Shown here: positions 17,917-26,861 of the stretch, in pieces
Layout of the letters: every line of letters begins with the position of its first letter
Numbering within the stretch: the stretch's first letter is position 1
Source of the DNA: Ktedonobacter racemifer DSM 44963
GTDB taxonomy: Bacteria > Chloroflexota > Ktedonobacteria > Ktedonobacterales > Ktedonobacteraceae
Direction of reading: 5' to 3'
DNA: 64,000 nucleotides
NCBI RefSeq assembly: GCF_000178855.1
Contig: NZ_ADVG01000001.1
Coordinates: 2,143,460 to 2,207,459, forward strand
Program-made: the position numbers and the translations under genes
Notes under the pieces: model-generated
Database searches by the model: none
What the model saw: only the letters and a program-made list of their open reading frames with translations
Told to the model about the DNA's origin: nothing

Positions 17917-18513
17917 ATGACTACATTTGAGAGCTCGTCTGTCTTGACACCTGCTGATTGGATATCGGGTCCGCGCCAGGGGCAATGGACGTATGCGGAG
18001 TATGCAACTTTGCCAGATGATGGGCAGCGTTATGAAATCATGGATGGTGTATTGCTTATGGCGCCGTCTCCAACTCCATCACATCAAACTGTTGTCAAGT
18101 GGCTTACGTTCTATCTCACTCAATGTGTGGATCTCGCTGGTTTAGGAACAGTTTTTACTGCCCCCCTGGATATTGAGCTGGCTCCCAATAGAGTTGTTCA
18201 ACCTGATGTTTTTGTTTTACGAAGTGAGAATTTGGGCATGGTGACGCCAAACCGCGTGGTCGGCGCTCCCGACCTGGTTATTGAGGTCACTTCCCCTGGT
18301 ACGGCTGCATATGATCGTTTGAAAAAACTTGACGCCTATGCGCAGGCGGGAATATCAGAATACTGGATTATCAGTCCAGAGATGCATACCATAGAGGTCT
18401 TGGCGCTCTATACAGATAGATATCACTCTCATGGCATCTTTATGGATCATGATACCTTGCCGTCTCAGTTATTACCAACCTTGTCTGTGACGGTAGGACA
18501 ATTTTTCGTGTAA
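17917..18513 (+). CDS. Uma2-family (DUF820) putative endonuclease
   Basis: A 198-residue protein of the Uma2 family, which has a PD-(D/E)xK nuclease fold. Visible landmarks are YAEYATLPDDGQRYEIMDG near the N terminus, VQPDVFVLR, and GAPDLVIEVTSPGTAAYD followed by KLDAYAQAGISEYWII, which together provide the Asp, Glu and Lys of the active site. Uma2 genes are common in Cyanobacteria and Chloroflexota, often in many copies; their biological role is not known. ATG at 17917 has GGCAGGAAA upstream and is preferred to the open frame from 17758. Confidence 0.82.
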   Translation: MTTFESSSVLTPADWISGPRQGQWTYAEYATLPDDGQRYEIMDGVLLMAPSPTPSHQTVVKWLTFYLTQCVDLAGLGTVFTAPLDIELAPNRVVQPDVFVLRSENLGMVTPNRVVGAPDLVIEVTSPGTAAYDRLKKLDAYAQAGISEYWIISPEMHTIEVLALYTDRYHSHGIFMDHDTLPSQLLPTLSVTVGQFFV

Positions 18514-18579
18514 GTTAGCGAATACTCGGGTGTTGTCACGTCTCCTAAGTCGTAAACAAACAGAGAGGAGATTTGTTAC

Positions 18580-18783
18580 ATGTCTCGTACCAGGTCCTGG
18601 CTCGCTCGCTGGCTCAACAATTGGTATATCAGCTCCCTTGCCTGGTCAGTTGTTGCGTTGGGCTGGTTTGTGCTCTTTCTCCTCGACTATCACGTGTCTC
18701 ATATTATTACTGGCGTCGCCTCGCTGGTTGTCGCAATCATGTTCTTTCTGCTGGCACGCCAGCGCGCGCAGGCAGGCCGCTAG
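18580..18783 (+). CDS. Small two-helix membrane protein
   Basis: A 67-residue protein with a basic start (MSRTRSWLARW), two hydrophobic helices (about 19-36 and 39-58) and a basic end (RQRAQAGR). AGAGGAG stands at good distance before ATG. No family was recognised; helical hairpins of this size often serve as partner or stress proteins, but that is only a guess. Confidence 0.6.
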   Translation: MSRTRSWLARWLNNWYISSLAWSVVALGWFVLFLLDYHVSHIITGVASLVVAIMFFLLARQRAQAGR

Positions 18784-19206
18784 CTACCACCCTTTATGCT
18801 ATACAGTCCTGTGCCGATATGATATACTACACGCATATAGAACCATCATGACCTGGAGTTTTTCATCGTGTACGCATATACGCAGCAGCGCCAACAAATT
18901 CATTCTTGCGCCTGTCGCTGCGTTCACGGAGGCCGCCCTTCATTCTGTAGCTCAGCCCTCCGTGGACGTAATGACGTGCTGCCTCTCTGTGTAATGCATT
19001 GACCAGCAAGAACACTCTCTAGAGCCTTTCTCTCCGCACGTCTCCGCCTGAGCTACTCCTCTCACTTCCCGTTTTCGCAATCTTTTATGCGCGTTTGCAT
19101 ATGCTTGCCAGCAATAGTAATCTGCCATAGGACCCGCTAGCATAGAGGCAAAGCATCTGGTAAACTATATACCGCCCATACACGCAAGAGGAGGACCATA
19201 AAGCTC
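18784..19206. other. Intergenic region upstream of cysS
   Basis: 423 nt without a supported gene. I searched for a T-box leader (TGGNACCGCG-type motif, terminator) because cysS follows, and saw none. GAGGAGG at 19190-19196 is the ribosome site of cysS. Confidence 0.45.
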
Positions 19207-20667
19207 ATGTCGACCATTACTGATAAACCAGTGTATATATACAACACCCTGACCCGTAAACGTGAACTCTTTCAGCCACTCAACCCACCCGGCGTGGGCA
19301 TCTACTCGTGCGGCCCTACCGTCTATAAAGATATCCACGTCGGGAACTTCCGCACCTTTATGATGACCGACTGGCTGCGCCGCATGCTTGAATACAATGG
19401 CTACGATGTCTACCTAGTGCGCAACATCACCGATGTAGGGCATCTACAAAACGATGATGTAGAGAGCGGTGAGGATAAGCTTGAGTACGAGGCACGCACC
19501 ACTGGGCGCTCGGCCTATGATATCGCTCAGCGCTACACCGAGCAATATATGCGTGATGCCGCTGAACTGAATATCCTGCCACCTCACCTCAGTCCCAAGG
19601 CGACTGACCACATCGGCGAAATGCTGGAGATGACGCAGGCACTTGTTGAGAAAGGCCTGGCCTATATCGCGGACGGTAATGTCTACTACGATGTGGCGCA
19701 TTTCCCCGAGTATGGCAAGCTCTCCGGCAACACGGTGGAGAACCTGCGCGCGGGCGGCCATGGTCGCGAACAGATGGAGGTTGCGGAGGATAAGCGCTCT
19801 CCCGAGGATTTCGCTCTCTGGAAGAAGGGTGACGAGGGCCGCCAGATGAACTGGGGTAGCCCCTGGGGCAGCGGCTTCCCTGGCTGGCACATTGAGTGCT
19901 CCGCGATGGCAACTAAGTACCTGGGCGAGCAGTTCGATATCCATACGGGCGGACTCGATCTGATGTTCCCTCACCACGAGGACGAGATCGCGCAGAGCCA
20001 GGGCACCTTCGGCAAAGAGCCGGTCAAATACTGGGTTCATGGTGAGTTTCTCATCATTGGCAACCGCAAGATGAAGGCCAGCAACGAGAATGGCGATGAT
20101 AGCATCAAGATGTCGCGCTCCAAGGGCAATGTCTTGCTTGTCAGCACGCTCAAAGAGGAGGGCATTGATCCCATGGCCTTCCGCTACCTCATGCTGACCG
20201 CCCACTATCGCTCCAAGATTAACTACACCGATGACTCGATTCAGGCCGCGCAGAACGCGCTGAACAACCTGCGCGATGACCTGGCCGAGCTGCCCATCAC
20301 CGAGCAAACGGCGAACTGGTCAGAGGAGGCCCAGCGCGTTCGCGATGCCTTCCGCGAGGCGATCAACAACGATCTCGATCTACCGACCGCCCTGGTGCTG
20401 ACGCGTGAGACCGTGCGCAATGCGAAGATAGAGCCAGCCGAACGCCGCCATCTCGTGCTCGATTTTGATCGTGTGCTTGGTCTGAGGCTTGATACCGTCG
20501 AGCCCAAGAAGCCACTCGAAATCAGCGACGAGGTCAAGGAGATAGTACGTCAGCGCGACGAAGCACGCGCGGCGAAGAACTGGAAGCGCTCAGACCAGCT
20601 CCGCGATGAGCTTAAGGCCCTGGGCTTCGAGGTTCGCGATACTCCCAGAGGCACCGAACTGGCCTAG
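19207..20667 (+). CDS. cysS: Cysteinyl-tRNA synthetase
   Basis: Class I synthetase charging tRNA-Cys. The 486-residue protein has the HIGH-like motif HVGN (in [11 protein letters not shown]), the KMSKS motif as KMSRS at about residue 301, and the zinc-binding residues in [13 protein letters not shown] and [11 protein letters not shown]-terminal helical anticodon domain ends in a region typical of short bacterial forms ([20 protein letters not shown]). AGAGGAGG precedes the ATG at slightly long spacing (about 12 nt). It stands alone, and no T-box was seen. Confidence 0.96.
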   Translation: MSTITDKPVYIYNTLTRKRELFQPLNPPGVGIYSCGPTVYKDIHVGNFRTFMMTDWLRRMLEYNGYDVYLVRNITDVGHLQNDDVESGEDKLEYEARTTGRSAYDIAQRYTEQYMRDAAELNILPPHLSPKATDHIGEMLEMTQALVEKGLAYIADGNVYYDVAHFPEYGKLSGNTVENLRAGGHGREQMEVAEDKRSPEDFALWKKGDEGRQMNWGSPWGSGFPGWHIECSAMATKYLGEQFDIHTGGLDLMFPHHEDEIAQSQGTFGKEPVKYWVHGEFLIIGNRKMKASNENGDDSIKMSRSKGNVLLVSTLKEEGIDPMAFRYLMLTAHYRSKINYTDDSIQAAQNALNNLRDDLAELPITEQTANWSEEAQRVRDAFREAINNDLDLPTALVLTRETVRNAKIEPAERRHLVLDFDRVLGLRLDTVEPKKPLEISDEVKEIVRQRDEARAAKNWKRSDQLRDELKALGFEVRDTPRGTELA

Positions 20668-20672
20668 GGAAC

Positions 20673-20696
20673 GACGCTACTTGCGTACGCGTCTAC
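20673..20696. repeat. Diverged copy of the GACGCTGCT repeat family
   Basis: Nineteen of 24 bases match the 5' arm of the 29358 palindrome, with the ACGCGTCTAC half intact. It lies just after the cysS stop codon. It is followed by another hairpin near 20797-20840 built on AGGCGCTACACATAA and its complement. Confidence 0.4.
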
Positions 20697-20796
20697 TCTT
20701 CAAGCAGGACAGGCAAACATCCTATGAGGTAGAATAGCAGTAAGGGCACAAATATGTACCCTGCTGCTATTTTTATGCATCATACAAAATTTGTGC

Positions 20797-20841
20797 AGGC
20801 GCTACACATAAGCTTTTCGCAGGTTTATGTGTAGCGCCTAC
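20797..20841. repeat. Perfect hairpin before the penicillin acylase gene
   Basis: AGGCGCTACACATAA and its exact complement flank a short loop. No T-run follows. It lies about 30 nt before the acylase start and may be in the 5' untranslated region. Confidence 0.5.
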
Positions 20842-20872
20842 CTACCTGCTAAACGCACAAGGAGGGCATTAC

Positions 20873-23314
20873 ATGGCACCCTGGTGGCGCAAAACCGTAC
20901 AGACTGCTGGTGACCTCTCTGGCTTTGCCGCTGGCACCTTCAAGCTCCTCTCACGACGTACCCTTCCGCAGAAGCAAGGCACCCTGCACCTCTCAGAACT
21001 GCATGAGCCGGTCGAGATCATTACCGATCACTATGGCGTACCTCATATCTATGCCCAGAATGAGGACGACCTGTATTTCGCTCAGGGCTATATCCATGCC
21101 CAGGAGCGGCTCTGGCAGCTTGAACTAAATCGGCGCATCGGCTCGGGACGCCTGGCTGAAATCTTTGGTCCAATCGCGCTTGAAGCCGACCGCTTTAGCC
21201 GTCGGCTAGGCATGCATCGCTCCGCAATTGAGTCTGTACAGCAACTCACTCCCCATATGAAGCGCATACTCGATGCCTATGTACTGGGCATCAATACCTT
21301 CATCCAGAACAATCAGCATCGCCTACCTGTCGAGTTTTCGATTCTGCGCTTCAAGCCTGCCCCCTGGACCCAGGCCGACTCCCTCCAATGGGGCAAGATG
21401 ATTGGTTGGAACCTCAGCGGCAACTGGGAAACCGAGCTTACCCGCGCGCGCCTGATCGCCAAAATTGGCGTCGAGCGTGCGGCCAAGCTTGAAGCAGGCT
21501 ATGATCCCTCGCACCCGCTCATCATTCCACCTGGCGTGGCATACCAGGGCATTAACGCAGGTCTCCTCGACCAATATGAGCGTCTGAAGGAACTGGCGGG
21601 CTTCGGCATGCTGGGCGGTAGCAATAACTGGGTCGTAGATGGCACCATGACAACAACTGGCTCGCCCATCCTCTGTAATGATCCACACCTGGGACAGGCC
21701 GCGCCCTCCATCTGGTTTGAATGCCACCTCAACGCCGGTGATATCGATGTGGTGGGCGCCACCTTCCCCGGTGCTCCAGGAGTGGTCATCGGGCATAACC
21801 GCGATATTGCCTGGGGCGTCACCAATGCCGTCTCTGATGTACAGGATCTCTATGTCGAAAAGTTTAATCCCGATAACCCGCACCAGTATGAATACCAGGG
21901 TAAATGGGAAGAGGCGAAGATCTACCGTGAGGTCATCAACGTCAAGGGCGCGGACACCGTGGTCGAAGATGTACGCGTGACCCGTCACGGCCCCATCATT
22001 ACCCACCTTCCGGCCCTCGGCTCAGACAAGAGTGAGGCAAGTGAGCTTCCCATCGCCATTCGCTGGACGGGCCTTGAGCAGTGTAATATCGCCTGGTCAG
22101 TACAAAAGATAAATCGCGCCAGCAACTGGGATGAGTTTCGTGATGCCCTGCGCGATTGGGATGTACCACCGCAAAACTTTGTCTACGCCGATCGCCAGGG
22201 CAACATCGGCTATATCATGGCTGGCGCGATCCCTATTCGTCCTGGAGACCAGCAGGCGCTCCTGCCTTCACCAGGATGGACTGGCGAATATGAGTGGCAG
22301 GGCTACATTCCCTTCGAGGAGCTTCCACAAACCTTTAATCCCGACCAGCACTTTATCGCCACGGCAAACAACCGTGTCATCGACGACGACTACCCTTACT
22401 ACATCAGCAATGAGTGGCTCAACGGCTATCGCGCCCAGCGTATTCGCGACCTGCTCACCAGCGGCGGCAAGCTCTCGCCCAGCGACATGGCACGTATCCA
22501 GGCCGATCGGTACTCTATTCCTGCGGAAGAGATTGTACCCTACATCCTACAGATCGAACCACGGACACCTCATGAGCGCGCAGCACAGGACATTCTGCGC
22601 ACCTGGGACCATGTCCTCTCCCCCGACAGCATTGGAGCGGCCATCTACACCACCTTCCTGCGCAAAATTGCGCGCATCGTGCTTGATGCGCTTATCGGAG
22701 ACGACCAGGAGTTACTCAACAGCTACCTGGGCGTAGGCGCGACCATCCTCGCGACCATGAACGGCTACGCCAGCCGCGAGCGCCCCCTGCTCATTCGCCT
22801 GCTCAAGGAGCATAACGACGATTGGTTCGCCGACAGCGTCATGCGCAATGGTCCTCGAACCTGGGAGGCAGCCCTACGCGCCGCCTTTGAGGCCACGCTT
22901 GGCGAGCTACGGGACCGTCGTGGCGAAAACATCCTCAACTGGCAATATGGTTCCGTCCATCACATGACCTATAACCATCCCCTTGGCAGCGTCAAGGCGC
23001 TGGCGAAAACCTTTAATCGTGGTCCCTTTGCCGTTGGCGGGGACATAGATACAGTTAATATGGGCGCCGTCTCTCCCCAAAATCCCGATACGGTCATTAC
23101 CGTACCGTCCTATCGCCAGATCCTGGACCTGTCCAACCTGACCCACTCGCTCTCAGGGCATGCCCCGGGCCAATCAGGCCATCCCAACAGTCCCCACTAT
23201 GACGACTTCATCCAGATGTGGCTGGATGTGCGCCATCATCCCATGCTCTTTGAGCGCAAGCACATCGAAACCCTGGCCGAAGGCACACTCAGCCTCCACC
23301 CACCCCATCAATAA
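20873..23314 (+). CDS. Penicillin acylase-family N-terminal nucleophile hydrolase
   Basis: An 813-residue member of the penicillin acylase family, whose precursors cut themselves to expose an N-terminal Ser. The nucleophile is predicted as S250 in MLGGSNNWVVDG; the alpha chain would be residues 1 to about 249 and the beta chain the rest. HNRDIAWGVTNAVSDVQD and GPIITH are further family blocks. Substrates in this family include acyl-homoserine lactones, beta-lactams and other amides, and cannot be told apart here. There is no clear signal peptide, unlike many periplasmic members. AAGGAGGG precedes ATG at good distance. Its presumed terminator was split by a tnpB element. Confidence 0.92.
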   Translation: MAPWWRKTVQTAGDLSGFAAGTFKLLSRRTLPQKQGTLHLSELHEPVEIITDHYGVPHIYAQNEDDLYFAQGYIHAQERLWQLELNRRIGSGRLAEIFGPIALEADRFSRRLGMHRSAIESVQQLTPHMKRILDAYVLGINTFIQNNQHRLPVEFSILRFKPAPWTQADSLQWGKMIGWNLSGNWETELTRARLIAKIGVERAAKLEAGYDPSHPLIIPPGVAYQGINAGLLDQYERLKELAGFGMLGGSNNWVVDGTMTTTGSPILCNDPHLGQAAPSIWFECHLNAGDIDVVGATFPGAPGVVIGHNRDIAWGVTNAVSDVQDLYVEKFNPDNPHQYEYQGKWEEAKIYREVINVKGADTVVEDVRVTRHGPIITHLPALGSDKSEASELPIAIRWTGLEQCNIAWSVQKINRASNWDEFRDALRDWDVPPQNFVYADRQGNIGYIMAGAIPIRPGDQQALLPSPGWTGEYEWQGYIPFEELPQTFNPDQHFIATANNRVIDDDYPYYISNEWLNGYRAQRIRDLLTSGGKLSPSDMARIQADRYSIPAEEIVPYILQIEPRTPHERAAQDILRTWDHVLSPDSIGAAIYTTFLRKIARIVLDALIGDDQELLNSYLGVGATILATMNGYASRERPLLIRLLKEHNDDWFADSVMRNGPRTWEAALRAAFEATLGELRDRRGENILNWQYGSVHHMTYNHPLGSVKALAKTFNRGPFAVGGDIDTVNMGAVSPQNPDTVITVPSYRQILDLSNLTHSLSGHAPGQSGHPNSPHYDDFIQMWLDVRHHPMLFERKHIETLAEGTLSLHPPHQ

Positions 23315-23318
23315 TGTA

Positions 23319-23342
23319 ATGAGGGAGAGACTAGTCGCAGAA
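23319..23342. repeat. Left half of an interrupted inverted repeat (probable acylase terminator)
   Basis: ATGAGGGAGAG plus 13 more bases pairs with 25192-25215 at 21 of 24 positions. The partner lies 1.85 kb away on the other side of the tnpB element. Confidence 0.55.
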
Positions 23343-23357
23343 AACTGAGCATTTTAC

Positions 23358-25187
23358 AGAGAACGCGGCGAGAAAGCCCCGGTCATTGATGCCGGGGATG
23401 AATCGCCGCCTCTGCTGGATGAGAGGAAAGAGAGCAGGGTCAGATACCTAGAACTTGCGTTCTTCCCGTTCCTCTGGTACAATAGACGTCAGTGGATCGA
23501 GATCACGTGTGTGTTCGAAGAAGGGGCCACAATGCCGAAGAAGTGTCAGGGACAACGCAAGAAGAAGGAACAGCAGGAGAAGCGACCTGCGACCCCCACC
23601 TTTCTGCTCGAGTTGCCTCTGGCCGTCGATCCAGGGCAAGCCGCCCGCCTGCGCGCCCATCTGGAAGCCGCTCGTCAGCTCTACAACGCCATCCTCTCCC
23701 AAGGACAACAGCGCCTGCGCCGCATGCGGTCTGATCCCGCCTGGCAAGAGGCCCGCGCCCTTCCTCGCACCCACAAAGCGGAACGAGCGGCAGCCTTCTC
23801 CGCCTTGCGCAAGGCGCATGGCTTCTCCGAAGCCGCCCTGCATGAAGCCGTCAAGGGGCTGCGCGTGGGCTGGATTGCCGAGCACATCGAGGCCGTGCTG
23901 GCCCAAACCCTGGCCACTCGCGCCTATCGTGCCCTCAATCGCGTCTGCCTGGGCAAAGCGAAACGCGTGCGTTTCAAGAGCCGAGGACGCGGCTTCTCCA
24001 GTCTCGAGAATAAGCGCAACGATACCAGCCTGCGCTTCGTCCTGCAACCACCCGAGGAGGGAAACGCCGGGTATCTGCTCTGGAACGGAGACCCGCTGCC
24101 CGCCCTCATCGATTGGAAGGATGAAGTGGTCACCCATGGGCTCAGGCACCGCATCAAGTTTGCCCGCCTCATCCAGCGCCCTGCCAGCAGCCCCAGAGCG
24201 GCGGGCGCTGATGAAGAGGGCTATCGCTATGTCGTGCAACTGGCCTTGGAGGGCAAGCCCCACCAGAAGAAAAAACACACGGTTGGCACGAGTATTGTTG
24301 GCGGTGACCTTGGTCCCTCCACCCTGGCCCTCTTTCCCCAGCAAGGAGAGGCAAGCCTGGAGGTGTTCTGTGCACAACTGGCGCCTGAGGCCTGTGCCAT
24401 TCGTCGCTTGCAACGGCAGATGGATCGGCAACGAAGGGCGGCTAATCCCGAGCACTACGACGAGAAGGGGCGCATCAAAAAACAAGGCAAGAAAAAGCGG
24501 CACTGGAAGCAGAGTAAGCGCTACCAGGCCACCCGGCAACGCAAGGCGAGCAAAGAGCGCAAACTCGTAGCGCATCGCAAGAGCCTGCATGGGCACAAAG
24601 TGCATCAGGTGGTGAAGCTGGGCAGCACCATCATCATCGAAAAGATTTCCTATAAGGCATGGCAGAGGCAATTTGGGAAGAGTGTGGGACTGCGAGCACC
24701 AGGGATGTTTGTGGAACTGTTGAGGCGCACCGTTGAGAGTACGGGCGGCATCCTGGTGGCGCGTCCCCACACGCACCACCGCGCTGAGCCAGTGGTGTCA
24801 TGGCTGTGGCAAGAAGCTCAAGAAGCCGCTTTCGCAGCGTTGGCATCAGTGCGCGTGTGGCGTGGGTCCCGTGCAACGCGACCTGTATTCGGCGTTTCTG
24901 GCTGCCTACCTTGATCCAGCAGACCCCATTCCCTCGTGTGCCCGATACCAGGAGTATTGGGAAGGTGCGGAAGCGCGCCTGCGGGCAGCACACGAGCGTC
25001 TCACACAACGCGCGAAAGAGGGGCAGACCTTGCCCCGAAGCATGGGTTTGACTCGTGCGAGAGCGCGTCTGCCCGAAAGTTCAGGGGGACCACCACTAGA
25101 GCCAGCTTTCTTGCTGAAGCGAGAAGGACGGGAAGCGTGGGCCGAACCCCTGGAACCCCCGTCGCTTTAGCGCGGGGAGCTTCAGCT
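23358..25187 (+). mobile_element. IS200/IS605-group tnpB-only element, inactivated
   Basis: The left end is a hairpin with CCCCGG/CCGGGG inside and GCGGCGA/TCGCCGC outside (about 23363-23409), just after TTTTAC. The right end is a second hairpin, CCCCCGTCGC...GCGGGGAG, finishing in TTCAG near 25185. These look, from memory, like ends of tnpB-only IS605-group elements. It has no tnpA, and its tnpB is frameshifted. It sits inside an older inverted repeat. Exact ends are estimated. Confidence 0.6.
23532..25170 (+). pseudogene. tnpB: Frameshifted tnpB (IS605-group)
   Basis: Two overlapping frames together make one TnpB-like protein. The first (from ATG 23532) holds the basic N terminus, RuvC-I Asp in VGGDLGPSTLAL and RuvC-II Glu in IIIEKISYKAW, and reads on to ESTGGILVAR. 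The second continues with VPTRTTALSQWCHGCGKKL, the zinc finger, and RuvC-III Asp in GPVQRDLYSAFLAAYL. The shift is about one extra base within roughly 24750-24768. In the first frame the protein loses the zinc finger and the third catalytic residue. A sequencing error or recoding could mimic this. Confidence 0.75.
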
Positions 25188-25191
25188 AGCC

Positions 25192-25215
25192 TTCTGCAAC
25201 GAGCCTCTCCCTCAT
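25192..25215. repeat. Right half of the interrupted inverted repeat
   Basis: Complementary at 21 of 24 positions to 23319-23342. Without the intervening element the two would form a stem of about 24 bp close to the acylase stop codon, followed by an A/T-rich stretch. Confidence 0.55.
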
Positions 25216-25297
25216 CGTATAAAAATCTATCAAAAACATAGAAAAAACTTTACATAGTCCTGAACTTTTCTTGAGAAATGCCCTGTATAGTATAGCT

Positions 25298-25395
25298 ATG
25301 TCTTGCCAGAGTGAGTCACAGGCTTTGACAGGTCATTTCTACCAGGATCCAAGGCTTGCTTATACCCCCAAACCAAGCAAGCCTTTCCTTTTTTT
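25298..25395 (+). ncRNA. Candidate small RNA with intrinsic terminator
   Basis: A TATAGT box (25286-25291) precedes about 100 nt that end in a strong terminator: AAGGCTTGCTT (25351-25361) pairs with 25375-25385, followed by a T-rich tail to 25395. No ORF of note lies inside and no known RNA family was recognised. No good -35 was found. Confidence 0.35.
25351..25395 (+). terminator. Intrinsic terminator in gene-free region
   Basis: An 11-bp perfect stem and 13-nt loop, then TCC and seven T. No gene on this strand lies just upstream except the tnpB relic 180 nt away, which suggests a short non-coding transcript. Confidence 0.7.
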
Positions 25396-25470
25396 ATGCG
25401 CCCGTTGCCCTCCCCAACCTCAAGAAAGACCTGCACCCTTTTAACAAACCACTTGATTGCCAGGTAATTT

Positions 25471-25563
25471 GTAGGGACCATGCTGGCATGGCCTTGGTCC
25501 CGCTGGTTGAGCGTATCCTATGGGCAGGAAAAGTCCAATCTAGCTTGGACCCTACGTGTTTTT
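25471..25563 (+). ncRNA. Candidate branched structured RNA
   Basis: GTAGGG (about 25471-25476) can pair with CCCTAC (25550-25555) to enclose two hairpins, one built on GGACCA/TGGTCC (about 25475-25500) and GTCCAA-TCTAGC-TTGGAC (25533-25550, overlapping the outer stem by one base). A T5 run follows. No Rfam family was recognised by eye. It could be a second small RNA or a leader. Confidence 0.3.
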
Positions 25564-25758
25564 AAGAGGGTTCCGTGTACAAATATACTACTCTTGTGCT
25601 TTTTGTATACCTATTTGCCAACAGTAAGTTATAATCTCTTGTGCAAGCAAAGCTAAAAGGGCGTAGGCACTTTAGCCTAAGATTAGCACACATAAACAAG
25701 GTTATATCGCGTCTCCGCAGGCAGAATCCGACAGATTTCCCCTTCTTGCACTTCCCTC

Positions 25759-25788
25759 TTGACAAATGCAATTGCAAACAGCTATACT
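25759..25788 (+). promoter_or_regulatory. Promoter of the XRE gene with embedded palindrome
   Basis: TTGACA (25759-25764) and TATACT (25783-25788) are 18 nt apart. The spacer contains the perfect palindrome TGCAATTGCA (25767-25776), a good place for a repressor to bind. The encoded XRE protein, starting 39 nt after the -10, is the obvious candidate ligand. Confidence 0.65.
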
Positions 25789-25826
25789 CCCTATAACAAA
25801 TAGTTATTATTGATTGTGTATACAGA

Positions 25827-26366
25827 ATGAAGCTAGCCGAAAAAATCAAACACTTGCGCGCCGTCGAAGGCGAGTTGCGCGGTTATAATCGCCCTATGAC
25901 GCAGATGGAAGTCGTTAAAGCTATGCAGGAAGAGCTTGACACGAGCATCAGTCAGGCCTACTTCTCTCAGCTAGAGAGCGGCAAGCGTCTGCACCTGACC
26001 GCTTCGAGTCGCGACCTGCTCTCGCGCTTTTTCAATGTCCATCCCGGTTATCTTGTCGATGATCCGCCCGACTTTAGCACCGACCTGTTAACCTCGCTTG
26101 ACACTGGAAATGATCGCTTGAGCACCTGGCTGGATGCCAGTGCTGCGGAGTGGCGCTCTGAACCTGAATTGTCAGGCTTTTTGCAGTTTCTCGCCAACAC
26201 ACCCGATCCCCGGCGCTACCTGGCGCTCTTTCAACGCCTGGCCATACTCCCACTTGAGGAACTCGGAGCCGTCGCCGAAGCCTTAACTAGCGATGCTGAG
26301 CCTGTTGCAGAGAACGATCAAATCACCGCCTATTTTGAAGAATTTGGGAATAAAGAAGTACTATAA
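25827..26366 (+). CDS. XRE-family transcriptional regulator
   Basis: A 179-residue protein with an N-terminal Cro/C1-type helix-turn-helix (about residues 2-72; MTQMEVVKAMQ, SISQAYFSQLESGKR, and a FNVHPGYL turn) and an acidic helical C-terminal part without a recognised domain. It likely binds DNA as a dimer. The helix-turn-helix carries extra residues before the first motif, as in some phage-type and SinR-like proteins. A consensus promoter with a palindromic spacer lies upstream, consistent with autoregulation. The ribosome site is weak. It precedes the membrane-protein/NfeD/flotillin/PspA genes on the same strand after 156 nt and may regulate them. Confidence 0.78.
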   Translation: MKLAEKIKHLRAVEGELRGYNRPMTQMEVVKAMQEELDTSISQAYFSQLESGKRLHLTASSRDLLSRFFNVHPGYLVDDPPDFSTDLLTSLDTGNDRLSTWLDASAAEWRSEPELSGFLQFLANTPDPRRYLALFQRLAILPLEELGAVAEALTSDAEPVAENDQITAYFEEFGNKEVL

Positions 26367-26522
26367 CCGTTGTATATTTCCGACAAACTTGCGTCTTAGT
26401 TAATAGATGTCCAGCGTAACGCGTCTACAATGCATGCGCCATCGTCGCACCCGAAGCGGATTCAGGTTGGAGATAGAACGTGCTCATATGGTAGCCGCGA
26501 GAAAGGAAAAGGTCTTATCACC

Positions 26523-26861
26523 GTGCATATGCGTCAAACCGGACTACAGGATGTTCAGGTGCATGGACTGCCCCTGGCCCGTAATCCTCTCTTGCAGCGC
26601 CACCCGGTTCTGGTCCCTTCAGTCCTGCTGTTAGGTGCGCTCCTAATTGGCGCAATCGCGCTTTATTCGGACAAGCTCTTTCCCTGGCTAACATTGCTGG
26701 GTATTACACCATTTCCCTTTTATCTTTCTACCGCCCTGGCAAGCGGCCTTGCTGGCATGGTCGCTACAGCTATTAGCCTGGTCGAAGCTTTCGATCGTGT
26801 GCCAGCAGGAACGAACCGGAAATGTGGTCTACCTGGAGATAAAGGAGCCGCGCTATGCTAG
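26523..26861 (+). CDS. Small two-helix membrane protein, first gene of the NfeD-flotillin operon
   Basis: About 112 residues with two hydrophobic segments (about 30-50, VLVPSVLLLGALLIGAIAL, and 58-88) and a polar tail. Not recognised. The start is uncertain: GTG at 26523 has AAGG at about 10 nt, ATG at 26529 is also possible, and the frame is open back to 26430. The last bases overlap the next start in ATGCTAG, so it is probably translationally coupled to the NfeD-like gene. Its steady neighbours point to a role at the membrane with NfeD and flotillin. Confidence 0.55.
   Translation: MHMRQTGLQDVQVHGLPLARNPLLQRHPVLVPSVLLLGALLIGAIALYSDKLFPWLTLLGITPFPFYLSTALASGLAGMVATAISLVEAFDRVPAGTNRKCGLPGDKGAALC

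Larger units (their letters stand above)
25186..25826. other. 641-nt gene-free stretch before the XRE gene
   Basis: Contains the right arm of the split repeat, two structured-RNA candidates and the promoter of the XRE gene. No protein-coding gene longer than about 60 codons with a ribosome site was found on either strand. Confidence 0.5.

Noticed and set aside
18784..19206. Possible T-box leader before cysS
   Set aside because: No T-box motif, specifier stem or terminator was found, and the gap has no convincing ordered structure.
23448..24779. Long minus-strand open frame (443 codons) opposite tnpB
   Set aside because: It is a low-complexity, unrecognised sequence; the plus strand carries TnpB motifs.
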